Of a stretch of DNA of 64,000 bases, positions 16,130 to 23,261 are shown one piece after another. Within the stretch, counting starts at the first letter, position 1. Each line of letters opens with the position of its first letter. The position numbers were made by a program, and so were the translations under genes. The notes below the pieces were generated by a model. It had not been told where the DNA came from, did no database searches, and was given only the letters and a program-made list of their open reading frames with translations. This DNA is from Parvularcula sp964556115 (lineage in GTDB: Bacteria; Pseudomonadota; Alphaproteobacteria; Caulobacterales; Parvularculaceae): assembly GCA_964556115.1 (NCBI GenBank), contig CAZKVC010000001.1, forward strand, positions 62,001 through 126,000. The letters run 5' to 3'.

Positions 16130-17551
16130 ATGGCAGCAGATATGGCTCGTGAGACGACATTCCGTGAAAGCGTCGACATCATGTTCGACCGCGCGGCGGC
16201 CCATCTCGATATCTCGGATGGCCTCAAGCACAAGATCAAGGTATGCAACTCAACGTATACGGTGCGCTTCGGTGTCCGGCTGCGTGGCGACATGCACACC
16301 TTCACCGGCTATCGCGCGGTGCACTCGGAGCATCTCGAGCCGGTCAAGGGCGGTATCCGCTACGCCCTTTCGGTGAACCAGGACGAGGTCGAGGCGCTTG
16401 CCGCCCTCATGACCTACAAGTGCTCGCTGGTGCAGGTGCCCTTTGGCGGTTCGAAAGGCGGTCTCGCCATCAACCCGCGGGACTGGGACGAGGATGAGCT
16501 CGAGCGCATCACCCGGCGCTTCACCTATGAACTCGCCAAGCGTGACCTCATTCACCCGTCGCAGAACGTTCCCGCGCCCGACATGGGTACGGGCGAGCGC
16601 GAGATGGCCTGGATGGCCGATGCCTATAACCGTCTGCACCCGACCGATATCGACGCCAAGGCCTGCGTCACCGGCAAGCCGCTCAACGCTGGCGGCATCG
16701 CCGGCCGTGTTGAGGCGACCGGACGCGGGGTGCAATACGCCCTCCACGAGTTCTTCCGTCACGAAGAAGACGTCCGTACGGCGAAGATGGACGGCACCCT
16801 CGATGGCAAGCGCGTCATCGTCCAGGGCCTCGGCAATGTGGGCTACCACGCCGCAAAGTTCCTTTCAGAAGAAGACGGCGCGATCATCACCGCTGTCATC
16901 GAACGGGACGGCGCGATCGTCGACGACAAGGGCATCGATATCGAGAGCCTGAAGACCTTCATCTCCCAGACGGGCGGCGTGAAGGGTTTCCACCACGGCC
17001 ATTATGTCGAGGATGGCGTGAAGATTCTCGAGAACGAGTGCGACATCCTCATCCCGGCTGCGATCGAGGGGTCGATCTGGCGCGGCAATGCGCCGAACAT
17101 CAAGGCGAAGCTGATCATCGAAGCGGCAAACGGTCCGGTCACGGCGAATGCCGATACCATCCTCCGCGAGAAAGGCGTCGTCATCATCCCGGACATGTAC
17201 GCCAATGCCGGCGGTGTGACGGTCTCCTATTTCGAATGGGTCAAGAACCTCAGCCATATCCGCTTCGGCCGGATGCAGCGGCGCGAGGAGGAAAAGCGCA
17301 ACACGATGCTGCTGCAGGAACTGGAGTCCGTGACCGGTGCCAAGTTCAGCCCCGCCTTCGTCGAACGTTTCGGTCGGGGCGCTGACGAACTGGACCTCGT
17401 CCGTTCGGGTCTCGACGATACGATGCGCAACGCCTATCAGGCCATGCGCGAAGCGTGGCGCGGGGTCGACGGCATCGAAGACATGCGGACCGCGGCCTAT
17501 TACGCCTCGCTGAAGGACGTCGCCGACAGCTACCGCAGCCTCGGCCTCTAA
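16130..17551 (+). CDS. Glu/Leu/Phe/Val dehydrogenase, probably glutamate dehydrogenase
   Basis: A 473-residue amino-acid dehydrogenase. It contains the substrate-lysine region LEPVKGGIRYALSVNQDEVEALAALMTYKCSLVQVPFGGSKGGL, the catalytic P-x-P-D-M segment VPAPDMGTGEREMAWMADAY and the Rossmann motif VIVQGLGNVGYHAAKFL. The architecture fits GDH of the ~450-470 aa group, interconverting glutamate and 2-oxoglutarate; leucine dehydrogenases are shorter. Cofactor choice (NAD or NADP) is not resolved. GAGG precedes ATG 16130. A hairpin terminator follows. Confidence 0.92.
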   Translation: MAADMARETTFRESVDIMFDRAAAHLDISDGLKHKIKVCNSTYTVRFGVRLRGDMHTFTGYRAVHSEHLEPVKGGIRYALSVNQDEVEALAALMTYKCSLVQVPFGGSKGGLAINPRDWDEDELERITRRFTYELAKRDLIHPSQNVPAPDMGTGEREMAWMADAYNRLHPTDIDAKACVTGKPLNAGGIAGRVEATGRGVQYALHEFFRHEEDVRTAKMDGTLDGKRVIVQGLGNVGYHAAKFLSEEDGAIITAVIERDGAIVDDKGIDIESLKTFISQTGGVKGFHHGHYVEDGVKILENECDILIPAAIEGSIWRGNAPNIKAKLIIEAANGPVTANADTILREKGVVIIPDMYANAGGVTVSYFEWVKNLSHIRFGRMQRREEEKRNTMLLQELESVTGAKFSPAFVERFGRGADELDLVRSGLDDTMRNAYQAMREAWRGVDGIEDMRTAAYYASLKDVADSYRSLGL

Positions 17552-17559
17552 CATCCGGT

Positions 17560-17582
17560 CCCGGGGCGGCTGCAGCCCCGGG
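17560..17582 (+). terminator. GC-rich hairpin after the dehydrogenase gene
   Basis: CCCGGGGC and GCCCCGGG form an 8-base stem with a 7-base loop, nine bases past the stop; a T-containing stretch (CCTTACTCTTT) follows but there is no clean T run, so termination is probable rather than certain. Confidence 0.55.
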
Positions 17583-17607
17583 CCTTACTCTTTCAGGAGC
17601 CCGGCGC

Positions 17608-18528
17608 ATGGGATCGATCGTCTACGGATTGGTTCCGATCGGGGTTACCATTGCCCTTGGTTGGCTGATCCGCAGAAGCGGGCTCGTGCAGGCGGAGCTC
17701 TGGGCTGGCGTGACCCGGCTCAGCTACATGGCGCTTCTGCCGGTCCTTCTCTTCGTCACCATCGCCCGGGCCGATCTCGGCGAGATCGAAGCTGGGCTTT
17801 TCCTGACAGCGGCGGTAGGCGGCTTTCTCGCCATGGCTGCCCTCGCAGTGGCGCTGAAGCCGCTTCTTCGCACGGATGATCCGACCTTCACCAGCGTCTT
17901 CCAGGGCGCGGTGCGCTGGAACGGCTTCGTCATCCTCGCACTTGCTCAGGCTGTTCTATCGACGGAGCAGGCGGCACTTGTCGCCATCGTCTTCGGGCCC
18001 ACGGTGCCGCTGATCAATGTGATGTGCGTTGCGGCGTTGTCCGTCTGGGGACAGCATGAAGGCCGGGTTGGCTTTCGGCGCGTCTTCTCGCGCATCGTGA
18101 CCAACCCGCTGATCATCGGCTGTGTTGCGGGGGCGCTCGGCAATGCCCTGCCCTTCCTGCGCCCGCCTCTTGTCATCGACACCGCCGAGCTGATCGGCAG
18201 GGCCGCGCTGCCGCTCATTCTTCTCACCGTAGGCGCAGGCCTCGATTTCAAGGCGATCGGCGCAAAGCCGGCCATGCTGACGGTGGCCGTGGCGCTGAAG
18301 CTTTTCATCGCGCCGCTGACATTCTTCCTGATCGGCAACAGCCTCGGTCTTGGCACGGAGATCCTGCTCGTCCTGACCGTTATCGGCGCAGCGCCCGGCG
18401 CGGCGTCGAGCTATGTGCTGGCGCGGGAGCTGGGCGGGAATGCGGAGCTGACCGCCGGCCACGTCACCGTGACGACGATCCTCTCCTTCCTTACCCTGCC
18501 GCTCTGGGTCGCCTTCCTGACCGGCTAG
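17608..18528 (+). CDS. AEC family transporter (auxin efflux carrier-like)
   Basis: A 306-residue membrane protein with about ten hydrophobic helices arranged as two five-helix repeats. The AEC pattern is visible in VRWNGFVILAL, FSRIVTNPLIIG and LTVIGAAPGAASSYVLARELGG, the conserved part of the second repeat. Relatives export small carboxylates or malonate, or are uncharacterised; the substrate is unknown here. ATG 17608 is preceded by CAGGAGCC. It converges on hslO with only three bases between the stops. Confidence 0.88.
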   Translation: MGSIVYGLVPIGVTIALGWLIRRSGLVQAELWAGVTRLSYMALLPVLLFVTIARADLGEIEAGLFLTAAVGGFLAMAALAVALKPLLRTDDPTFTSVFQGAVRWNGFVILALAQAVLSTEQAALVAIVFGPTVPLINVMCVAALSVWGQHEGRVGFRRVFSRIVTNPLIIGCVAGALGNALPFLRPPLVIDTAELIGRAALPLILLTVGAGLDFKAIGAKPAMLTVAVALKLFIAPLTFFLIGNSLGLGTEILLVLTVIGAAPGAASSYVLARELGGNAELTAGHVTVTTILSFLTLPLWVAFLTG

Positions 18529-18531
18529 AGG

Positions 18532-19491
18532 TCAGACGTCCTTGAACTGCTGCCCGGTCTCGTCAAGTTCGAAGCGGTACTGCTCGCGGCAGAAGTCGCA
18601 GGTGACCTCGATCGCCTCGTCCTCGATCATGTCCTCGATGTCTGCACGGCTATACTGCGCGAGCACCACTGCGATCTTCTCGCGGTTGCAGGTGCAGGCG
18701 AAATGCGCCGTCGACCCATCGAAGACCCGCACGCCATCTTCATGGTAGAGACGGTAGAGCAACGCCTCGGGCGTGACGGTGGGGTCGAGAAGCTCGTCCG
18801 GCTTCACGGTCTCGAGGAGGATCGCCGCCCTGTTCCAGGCCTCCCGGTCATCATCGGCCAAGATGACTTCCTCGCCGCGCTCCCGGTTACCGCCTTCGGC
18901 CGCCATGAACTGCGCCATGATCCCGCCGGCCCGCCAGGTTTCCCGGCCCTCTTCGTCAGTGATCCGGCCGACCGCCAGCTCGATGGCCGTAGGGATCTGC
19001 TCGGACTGGGCGAAGTAGTTCACGGTCGCCTTGGCGACGTTCGGGCCCTCGAGGGGGACCACACCCTGGTAGCGCTCCATGTCGGCGCCCTGGTCGATGG
19101 TCATGACCATGTGCCCCTTGCGCAGCAGGAAGTGGAGCTCAGGGCCCTGGGCCTCACCCACCGTGCCTTCGTGCCCCTCCTGGATCTTCGCGGTGGCGCG
19201 CAGGGCGCCGCCGGCGGTGTAGTCGGCCACCACCATGGAGACAGGGCCATCGCCCTGGGCCTGAAGGATGAGCTTGCCCTTGAACTTCAAAGAGGCGCCC
19301 AGCATCGCGACCAGCGCGGCGGTTTCACCGACGAGCTGCTTCAGCGGTAGGGGAAAGTCGTGCCGGGAAAGAAGGTCGTCAATCGCCGGCCCAAGACGCA
19401 CGAGGCGACCGCGTACGGCGGTCTCGCCCACCTGAAAGGGGATCACCACATCGTCGTTCGGCCCGCCGGATCGGGGGGTATCGTCGAACAT
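18532..19491 (-). CDS. hslO: redox-regulated chaperone Hsp33
   Basis: Hsp33 (319 aa) is a cytosolic holdase activated by oxidants such as hypochlorite. The C-terminal zinc/redox switch has the required CTCN (CxC) and CDFC (CxxC) cysteines about 30 residues apart. The core has ATAKIQEGHEGTVGEAQG and the GIMAQFM segment. ATG 19491 (MFDDTPRSGG) is chosen; a longer frame would run into the upstream permease. It starts two bases after the permease stop, so the pair is co-transcribed. Confidence 0.96.
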   Translation of the reverse strand: MFDDTPRSGGPNDDVVIPFQVGETAVRGRLVRLGPAIDDLLSRHDFPLPLKQLVGETAALVAMLGASLKFKGKLILQAQGDGPVSMVVADYTAGGALRATAKIQEGHEGTVGEAQGPELHFLLRKGHMVMTIDQGADMERYQGVVPLEGPNVAKATVNYFAQSEQIPTAIELAVGRITDEEGRETWRAGGIMAQFMAAEGGNRERGEEVILADDDREAWNRAAILLETVKPDELLDPTVTPEALLYRLYHEDGVRVFDGSTAHFACTCNREKIAVVLAQYSRADIEDMIEDEAIEVTCDFCREQYRFELDETGQQFKDV

Positions 19492-19493
19492 AA

Positions 19494-20393
19494 TCAAGCT
19501 TTCAATTTGTAGCCGCGCCGGAAGAGGAGATAGGTGGCCATGCAGGCCGCGGCACACAAGGCCGCCGAGACGATCGCGCCAAGGATGACCGAAGCGTCAG
19601 AGAGGCCGATGAAACCGTAACGGAACCCGTCGATGAGATAGAAGAGCGGGTTGAAGCCTGAGATCGTCGCCACCCATTCCGGCATGCCTTCCTTCTTCAC
19701 CGAATAGAACGTGCCCGACAGGAAGGTGAGCGGCGTGATGACGAAGTTCGAGATGAGCGCCAGCTGATCGAACTTCTCGGCCCACATGCCAGCGATCGCG
19801 CCGACCGCGCCGAGGAGGATGGCTGCGGCGATCGAGAAGAAGAGGATGGCCGCCAGATTGTGGATCGCGAAGGGCCCGCCCGTCAGCAGCATGAAGGCGG
19901 CGATGGTCACCGCCGTGACGAACCCTACGAGAAGCCCCCGCGTGGCTGCGCCCGCCACGAATGCGACGGTCAGCTCGGCGGCGGAAAGCGGCGGCATCAG
20001 GACATCGACGATCGAGCCCTGCACCTTGCCGATGATGAGAGAGCTGGATGCATTCTGGAAGGCATTGGACAGCACCGCCATCATGATGAGGCCCGGCGGC
20101 AGGAAGGCAGCAAAGGCGACAACCTGGCCTTCCATCGTCACATCCCGGCCTGCGCCGAAAGCGACCAGGAAGACGGTGAGATAAAGCATGGTGGTGATGA
20201 TCGGCGCGAACACCGTCTGCGCGGCGACTTTCAGGTAGCGCATCACCTCCTTGCGGAAGAGCGTCCAGAGCCCGAGCCAGTTCACGGCGCCGAATCGCCT
20301 GACCCCAAAACCGGGGCCCTCGTGGCGATAGGCGGAAACTTGCGGATCGGGACTGTGCATGACGGACCGGTTCTTGGCTGGGAACCCCACCAT
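19494..20393 (-). CDS. ABC-2 type transporter permease
   Basis: A 299-residue membrane protein with a cytosolic N-terminus, a WTLFRKEVMRYLK amphipathic lead and six hydrophobic helices. The ABC-2 signature SNFVITPLTFLSGTFYSVKKEGMPEW and FNPLFYLIDGFRYGFIG places it with the NodJ/YadH/DrrB exporters. The matching ATPase is not adjacent in the window. Two starts are possible, 20393 and 20360; neither has a strong ribosome site. It is read into hslO. Confidence 0.9.
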   Translation of the reverse strand: MVGFPAKNRSVMHSPDPQVSAYRHEGPGFGVRRFGAVNWLGLWTLFRKEVMRYLKVAAQTVFAPIITTMLYLTVFLVAFGAGRDVTMEGQVVAFAAFLPPGLIMMAVLSNAFQNASSSLIIGKVQGSIVDVLMPPLSAAELTVAFVAGAATRGLLVGFVTAVTIAAFMLLTGGPFAIHNLAAILFFSIAAAILLGAVGAIAGMWAEKFDQLALISNFVITPLTFLSGTFYSVKKEGMPEWVATISGFNPLFYLIDGFRYGFIGLSDASVILGAIVSAALCAAACMATYLLFRRGYKLKA

Positions 20394-20536
20394 CTAGCCG
20401 TTTGGGGAGATCGCACCACCCCGGTTTGTGGAGAAATAGGGGCTTCCCAAGATATAGACCTTAATAACTTGGCAACCATGGATCTTGTGCAGGTGTTCTT
20501 CCTGCGTCACAACATCTTGGGTAGTGGAGGACAGCG

Positions 20537-20577
20537 CCCCCAGATTTGGGGGGTCCTCCCCGCAGCGACCAGGAGGA
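20537..20577 (+). promoter_or_regulatory. gcrA leader with competing hairpins and masked ribosome site
   Basis: CCCCCA-GATT-TGGGGG (20537-20552) can form one stem. GGGG-TCCT-CCCC (20550-20561) forms an alternative that excludes it, and TCCTCC (20554-20559) is complementary to the GGAGGA ribosome site at 20572-20577. This suggests possible translational control of gcrA; it is a structural inference from the bases only. Confidence 0.35.
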
Positions 20578-20582
20578 AACCG

Positions 20583-21080
20583 ATGGCGTGGACGGAAGAT
20601 CGAGTCGAAGAGCTGAAGAAGCTATGGGCGGAGGGGCATTCCGCCTCTCAAATTGCGGCCCGGATGGGCGGTGTGACCCGTAATGCCGTGATCGGCAAGG
20701 TGCATCGTCTCGGACTGTCGGGACGTGCTGCGCCGGCCAAACCGAAGGCGGTGAGCAAGCCTCAGGCACAGCCTTCAGCGGCCGCACCGGCAAGCGGGCC
20801 TGCCAGCAAACCGGCGCGCAGTACCCTGCGCGACCTTCCGCCGATCACCGAATTCGGCGGCACGAAGCTGAACGTGAATTCGATCGGTAACGATCAGTGC
20901 AAATGGCCGATCGGCGACCCGGCGGCAGATGATTTCCACTTCTGCGGTCAGGCCTGCACGGGGGGCAAGCCCTATTGCGCCTACCACGTGCAGCTTGCCT
21001 TCCAGCCTTCCGCGCCGAAGCGGGACCGGACGCGGCGGGAAGCCCCCGCCCTGCCCCGTCCAATCACAGCGGTGGGCTGA
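20583..21080 (+). CDS. gcrA: cell cycle regulator GcrA
   Basis: GcrA (165 aa) is an alphaproteobacterial transcription factor that binds the sigma70 domain 2 and acts at CcrM-methylated GANTC promoters. The N-terminal helix-turn-helix reads WTEDRVEELKKLWAEGHSAS...TRNAVIGKVHRLGLSGR. A Pro/Ala-rich linker (~50-85) follows, then the conserved C-terminal region CKWPIGDP and FCGQACTGGKPYCAYH. AGGAGG lies seven bases before ATG 20583. The 3' end overlaps the convergent acylase gene by 17 bases. Confidence 0.96.
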   Translation: MAWTEDRVEELKKLWAEGHSASQIAARMGGVTRNAVIGKVHRLGLSGRAAPAKPKAVSKPQAQPSAAAPASGPASKPARSTLRDLPPITEFGGTKLNVNSIGNDQCKWPIGDPAADDFHFCGQACTGGKPYCAYHVQLAFQPSAPKRDRTRREAPALPRPITAVG

Positions 21081-23169
21081 CCGCTTCGCCATCTTCCGCC
21101 AAGGCCGCCGCCTCGCGCCAATCCGGTAGCGGGGCGGGCTTCATCCGCTCGGTGGCGAAAAGATCGGACTGATCGGCGTAGTGCGGAGAGTGCCGCCGCG
21201 CCATCGCCGATCCGAAGGGATAGATGGTCCGGGCGTCGAGCTTGCCGTTCCGGTCCCAGCGGACATAGGCGATATAGCTGTCGCCATTGAGGCCGTAGAG
21301 ACGGCCATCCTCGTCAAAACCCCAGTAGAGCGCGCGCAGGGCATCCGGCCCACCGATCAGCGGCAGGTCCACCTCGCCGCGCCGAAGGCGTGACATCTCA
21401 CCAAGCGGCGGATCCAGACGGCCGAAATTCTCTCTGAGGTGCTCGGCCGCCTGCGCGAGAGCATCTTCATGCTCCGGCATCGGATGATAGCCGCGCATTC
21501 CAAGGTAGAGATTGTAGATAACGAGGGCAGCGATCGAATCGGAGGCCCCCTCGCCGTCGAGGTCCCAGTCCCATTCCTGAAGAAGCGCAAACGCCTCCGG
21601 GTCGACCGAAGCCAGTGCATCATCCGCGAGGAAGGCAGCCATCAGGCTGCCGAGGGGCGAAGCCTCGTCATAGGCGGTGTCGTATTTGATGCGGTGAAGG
21701 TCTTCGTGGGTCAGTTTCTCGGGCGCGGCGGCCATAAGGTCGAGGCTGCGCAAGATCCTGTTGGTGGTCTTGTCCTCGACACCCACGAGATCGGCGAAGT
21801 CTTCCGGATCAAGATGATCTTCTACCGCGGTGGCAAGGAAGGGTGTGTTGTTCGCATTGATCAGATAGCCACTCGGCGGGTTGACGTAATAGGGCTGGAC
21901 TTCGAACGCCTCGTAGCCCTGCCAGATCAGGTCGCTGCGATCGCCGGGAAGAACGCCGGACCAGTCGGTCGCTGCCGAGCGCCGGGGGAAAGCCGCGTTG
22001 TAGAGATAGGCGATATTGCCTTCCTTGTCGGCGTAAAGAAAATTCGTCGACGGAATGGCCTGCATCCGCATTGCCTCTTCCCAGTCCGAGAAGGACTTCG
22101 CACGGTTCAGAGCGTAGTACTGTTCGAACAGTGCGCTCCGCTCCATACCCGCGTAGCGGAAGGCAAAGACGCCTTTGTCGTTGCGAATGACAGGGCCGTG
22201 GATCGACCGCTCGACGGTCTGCCGGACGGGAATGGTGAAGGGTCCGAACTTGACCTTCAGCCAGAAGCTCTCCTTCTCAATATCCCGCCATTCACCATCG
22301 AGGCTGTAGCGGTCTCCTGTATCGTCGGTACGCAAACGGTAGACATCGACGAGGTCCGGTACGTTGACAGTGTTGGTCCAGGATAGATGCTCATTATACC
22401 CCATCAGGATGAAGGGGACGCCGGGGAACGTACTGCCCGCCATCGACCAGCCCTCACCGCTGGCCATCCGCGCTTCCCACCAGGCGGCTGGGCCTTCCCA
22501 GGGCTGATGAGAGTTCGAGATCAGGACCGTCGAGCCGTCGGCCATCTTGCTGGGCGCGATGGCAAAGGCGTTCGAACCCCGCCCTTCGACCAGCGGCTCT
22601 TCCTCGGGGACATTGCCGTCCATGAGGTCGGTGATGACGTTGTCGAGGCCGTAGAAAAGCGGCGAGACGAGGACGAAGCCGCCGATGACGTCGCGCTCGG
22701 TCACCGGAAAGAGGTCCGGGTGAAGGATCTCGCCTGGATGGCGTCCCGCATAGGCGTTGATGCCGTCGGCGTAGGCCTTCGCTATGGCGCGGGCTTCCGG
22801 CGTCAGCTCACCGATGGTCGCATCGACCGTGCGGCTAACGCCAAGAAGCCGTCCGAACACGTCGGAGACAGCGCCTTCGCGGCCGTAGATCGCACCGGCA
22901 AGGCCTCTGACCGGCGCAAGGCGGGCCTGGATCGTCGGGAAGTCGTCTTCCGCGTGGGCGATCGCCATGCCGTAAGCCGTCGCGGCGTCGGTCGCACCGT
23001 AAATCGAGGGGATACCCCAGGGGTCGCGGACGATCTTGTAGGGGGCGGGGGGCTTGGAGCTCGCGAGCCGTGTCAAGGCCAGTTGGCGGTCCGTCTGGCG
23101 GTCCATCGACCAGATCCCGGCGATCACCGCCAGGACGATCAGCACAACCCATTTCCCCTTGCGCGCCAT
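21064..23169 (-). CDS. penicillin acylase family hydrolase
   Basis: A 701-residue N-terminal nucleophile hydrolase, normally exported and autocleaved into alpha and beta chains. The N-terminus has a single hydrophobic segment (KWVVLIVLAVIAGIW), a signal or anchor. The alpha chain starts with VRDPWGIPSIYG and AYGMAIAHAEDDF. The new N-terminal Ser of the beta chain lies in EGRGSNAFAIAPSKMADG, preceded by a glycine as required. Substrates of relatives are penicillins, acyl-homoserine lactones or lipopeptides; which applies is open. ATG 23169 with AAGGGGGCGG upstream is preferred over TTG 23223. Confidence 0.93.
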   Translation of the reverse strand: MARKGKWVVLIVLAVIAGIWSMDRQTDRQLALTRLASSKPPAPYKIVRDPWGIPSIYGATDAATAYGMAIAHAEDDFPTIQARLAPVRGLAGAIYGREGAVSDVFGRLLGVSRTVDATIGELTPEARAIAKAYADGINAYAGRHPGEILHPDLFPVTERDVIGGFVLVSPLFYGLDNVITDLMDGNVPEEEPLVEGRGSNAFAIAPSKMADGSTVLISNSHQPWEGPAAWWEARMASGEGWSMAGSTFPGVPFILMGYNEHLSWTNTVNVPDLVDVYRLRTDDTGDRYSLDGEWRDIEKESFWLKVKFGPFTIPVRQTVERSIHGPVIRNDKGVFAFRYAGMERSALFEQYYALNRAKSFSDWEEAMRMQAIPSTNFLYADKEGNIAYLYNAAFPRRSAATDWSGVLPGDRSDLIWQGYEAFEVQPYYVNPPSGYLINANNTPFLATAVEDHLDPEDFADLVGVEDKTTNRILRSLDLMAAAPEKLTHEDLHRIKYDTAYDEASPLGSLMAAFLADDALASVDPEAFALLQEWDWDLDGEGASDSIAALVIYNLYLGMRGYHPMPEHEDALAQAAEHLRENFGRLDPPLGEMSRLRRGEVDLPLIGGPDALRALYWGFDEDGRLYGLNGDSYIAYVRWDRNGKLDARTIYPFGSAMARRHSPHYADQSDLFATERMKPAPLPDWREAAALAEDGEAVSPPL

Positions 23170-23261
23170 GGCCCGCCCCCTTTTGTTTTCTGTCGGCGGC
23201 CGCCCTAGCAGCCGCTCGGTCAAACAGGGGTTAGCAAACCAGAGCGCCGAGGGCTAACGGC

